64,000 nucleotides of DNA from an uncultured Hoeflea sp. (GTDB lineage: Bacteria; Pseudomonadota; Alphaproteobacteria; Rhizobiales; Rhizobiaceae): the NCBI RefSeq assembly GCF_947501405.1, contig NZ_CANMVK010000001.1, forward strand, positions 1,798,001-1,862,000. Reading direction: 5' to 3'. The notes beneath the pieces were generated by a model. That model saw only the letters and a program-made list of their open reading frames with translations, had not been told where the DNA came from and did not search any database. The position numbers were made by a program, and so were the translations under genes. Shown here piece by piece: positions 63,075 through 64,000 of the stretch. Each line of letters opens with the position of its first letter. Position 1 is the first letter of the stretch.

Positions 63075-63986
63075 ATGCATGACCAGCTTCGGCAAGCCGC
63101 CGATCACCGAAAGGGGTTGCTGATCACCGCCATCGGCGGGCTGGTCCTGACCATCGACATTCCGCTTATCCGGCTGTCGCAAAGCGACGCCTGGTCAGCG
63201 CTTGCCGTCCGCAGTGCACTGACTTTTCTCGCTGCGGTGATCGCCTGGAGCGTGATCCGCTACGGTTTCAAGCGACGGATCCCGGTGATCCCGGGCAAGG
63301 CCGGCATTCTGGTGGTCACGCTCTATGGCTGCGCCTCCATCACCTTCATGCTTGCCGTTTTCAACACCACCACCGCAAATCTGGTGTTCATTCTGGCGTT
63401 CAACCCGATGTTTTCGGCCTTGCTTGCCTGGTGGCTGGTGGGCGAAAAACCCAAACCGCAAACTTTCGCGGCGATGATTGTGATGATCGCCGGTGTCGCG
63501 CTGATCGTTTCGGGCAGCATTGAAACCGGCAATTTGACCGGTGATCTGCTGGCGCTGACTTCAAGCCTGATCCTGGCCGGGGCGATCACCGCCAGCCGCA
63601 AGGCACGCACCGACATGGGCTTTGCACCGCTGTTTGCGGCCGTGGTGCCATCGATGATCGGGCTTGCCATGGTTGGCGGCCCGTCCGGGCTGGTGCTGGG
63701 GGAGCCGGGCTGGCTGGTGCTTAACGGGCTGATCATCATCCCGATTGCTTTCTGGTGCCTTGCCACCGGTCCGCGCTTTATCTCCGGGCCCGAAGTGGCG
63801 ATGTTTTATCTGCTTGAGACCATTTTGGCCCCGATCTGGGTCTGGATCATCTTCGCCGAAGCGCCGGGTACGCGCGGCCTTGTTGGTGGCGCCATCATCG
63901 TGACCGCGCTGGTGGGCCATTCACTTTGGCAACTGATGGCGCACCGGCGCGCCGTGCGCACCCTGGCGCCGCGTCATCCAACCTGA
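63075..63986 (+). CDS. EamA/DMT-family transporter
   Basis: The 303-residue protein has ten hydrophobic helices in two EamA repeats. The first ends with LVFILAFNPMFSALLAWWLVGE and the second with VAMFYLLETILAPIWVWIIF, the two family hallmarks. ATG 63075 is used because the longer frame begins at TTG. It exports small metabolites by family; the substrate is not known. The gene ends just inside the window. Confidence 0.88.
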   Translation: MHDQLRQAADHRKGLLITAIGGLVLTIDIPLIRLSQSDAWSALAVRSALTFLAAVIAWSVIRYGFKRRIPVIPGKAGILVVTLYGCASITFMLAVFNTTTANLVFILAFNPMFSALLAWWLVGEKPKPQTFAAMIVMIAGVALIVSGSIETGNLTGDLLALTSSLILAGAITASRKARTDMGFAPLFAAVVPSMIGLAMVGGPSGLVLGEPGWLVLNGLIIIPIAFWCLATGPRFISGPEVAMFYLLETILAPIWVWIIFAEAPGTRGLVGGAIIVTALVGHSLWQLMAHRRAVRTLAPRHPT

Positions 63987-64000
63987 TCCATTCGCCGTAT

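Noticed and set aside
1-64000. CRISPR arrays, insertion sequences and rRNA genes
   Set aside because: No regularly spaced direct repeats of CRISPR size, no transposase gene and no rRNA-like sequence were seen anywhere in the window.

Overview
The window looks like chromosome from an alphaproteobacterium of the order Hyphomicrobiales (Rhizobiales), probably a Rhizobiaceae or Hoeflea-like marine lineage. The evidence is the high GC content and several rhizobial gene blocks: MerR-ihfA-fabH-plsX-DUF177-UQCC chaperone-bamE, glyA-nrdR-ribD-ribE with ribH-nusB, an LdtR-type MarR regulator near a YkuD L,D-transpeptidase, an Mg-type HemB, and a K+-insensitive membrane pyrophosphatase. The genus is an inference; no rRNA gene is present.

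Bases 1 to about 21.9 kb are the right part of a temperate, lambdoid-layout prophage whose left end lies outside the window. From left to right it carries a partial probable portal gene, GpA-type large terminase, small terminase, a minor tail protein Z homologue, a secreted DUF4157 moron, a replication block (SF3 primase-helicase, toprim primase, small HTH proteins, MT-A70 methyltransferase), a CII-like regulator, a cro/cI switch, and a rightward block with a membrane peptide, HD hydrolase, small protein, excisionase and tyrosine integrase. Three probable non-coding control elements are visible. These are a doubled 15-mer just before the small terminase gene (cos or terminase-binding candidate), an iteron-like cluster of TTTGCRTCCCC downstream of the primase-helicase (origin candidate), and CGTAC-N5-GTACG palindromes both between cro and cI and before the excision/integration operon.

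The prophage is rich in cargo. The main one is a three-gene cassette (15.4-18.8 kb) of a PD-(D/E)XK-like nuclease, a middle component and a Rad50/SMC-like ATPase with a CPVC hook. I read it as an ABC-three-component/Lamassu-type defence system sitting next to the repressor. Others are an SRA-like/HNH endonuclease (type IV restriction type) facing an MT-A70 methyltransferase, a membrane protein whose 3' third is extremely AT-rich, and the secreted DUF4157 protein. Just right of the integrase lie an astacin-like (M12A) secreted protease with a lipoprotein, an NTF2-like exported protein, and a 5' half of a tRNA-Pro gene that stops inside the anticodon arm, a possible element boundary.

From about 25.4 kb onward the DNA is chromosomal: a TadG-like VWA protein, a GNAT enzyme divergent from a LysR regulator, IHF-alpha, fatty-acid/phospholipid initiation (fabH, plsX), bamE, hppA, a beta-lactamase-fold hydrolase, an MFS transporter, nusB-ribH, surface polysaccharide genes (O-antigen ligase-like, acyltransferase) placed between ribH and ribE, ribE-ribD-nrdR-glyA, ldtP/ldtR with a DUF1295 gene between, hemB, RDD, Lrp/AsnC, a fused indolepyruvate ferredoxin oxidoreductase, an SLC13 permease, the Bpt leucyltransferase, a GDSL hydrolase behind an AT-rich leader, and an EamA transporter.
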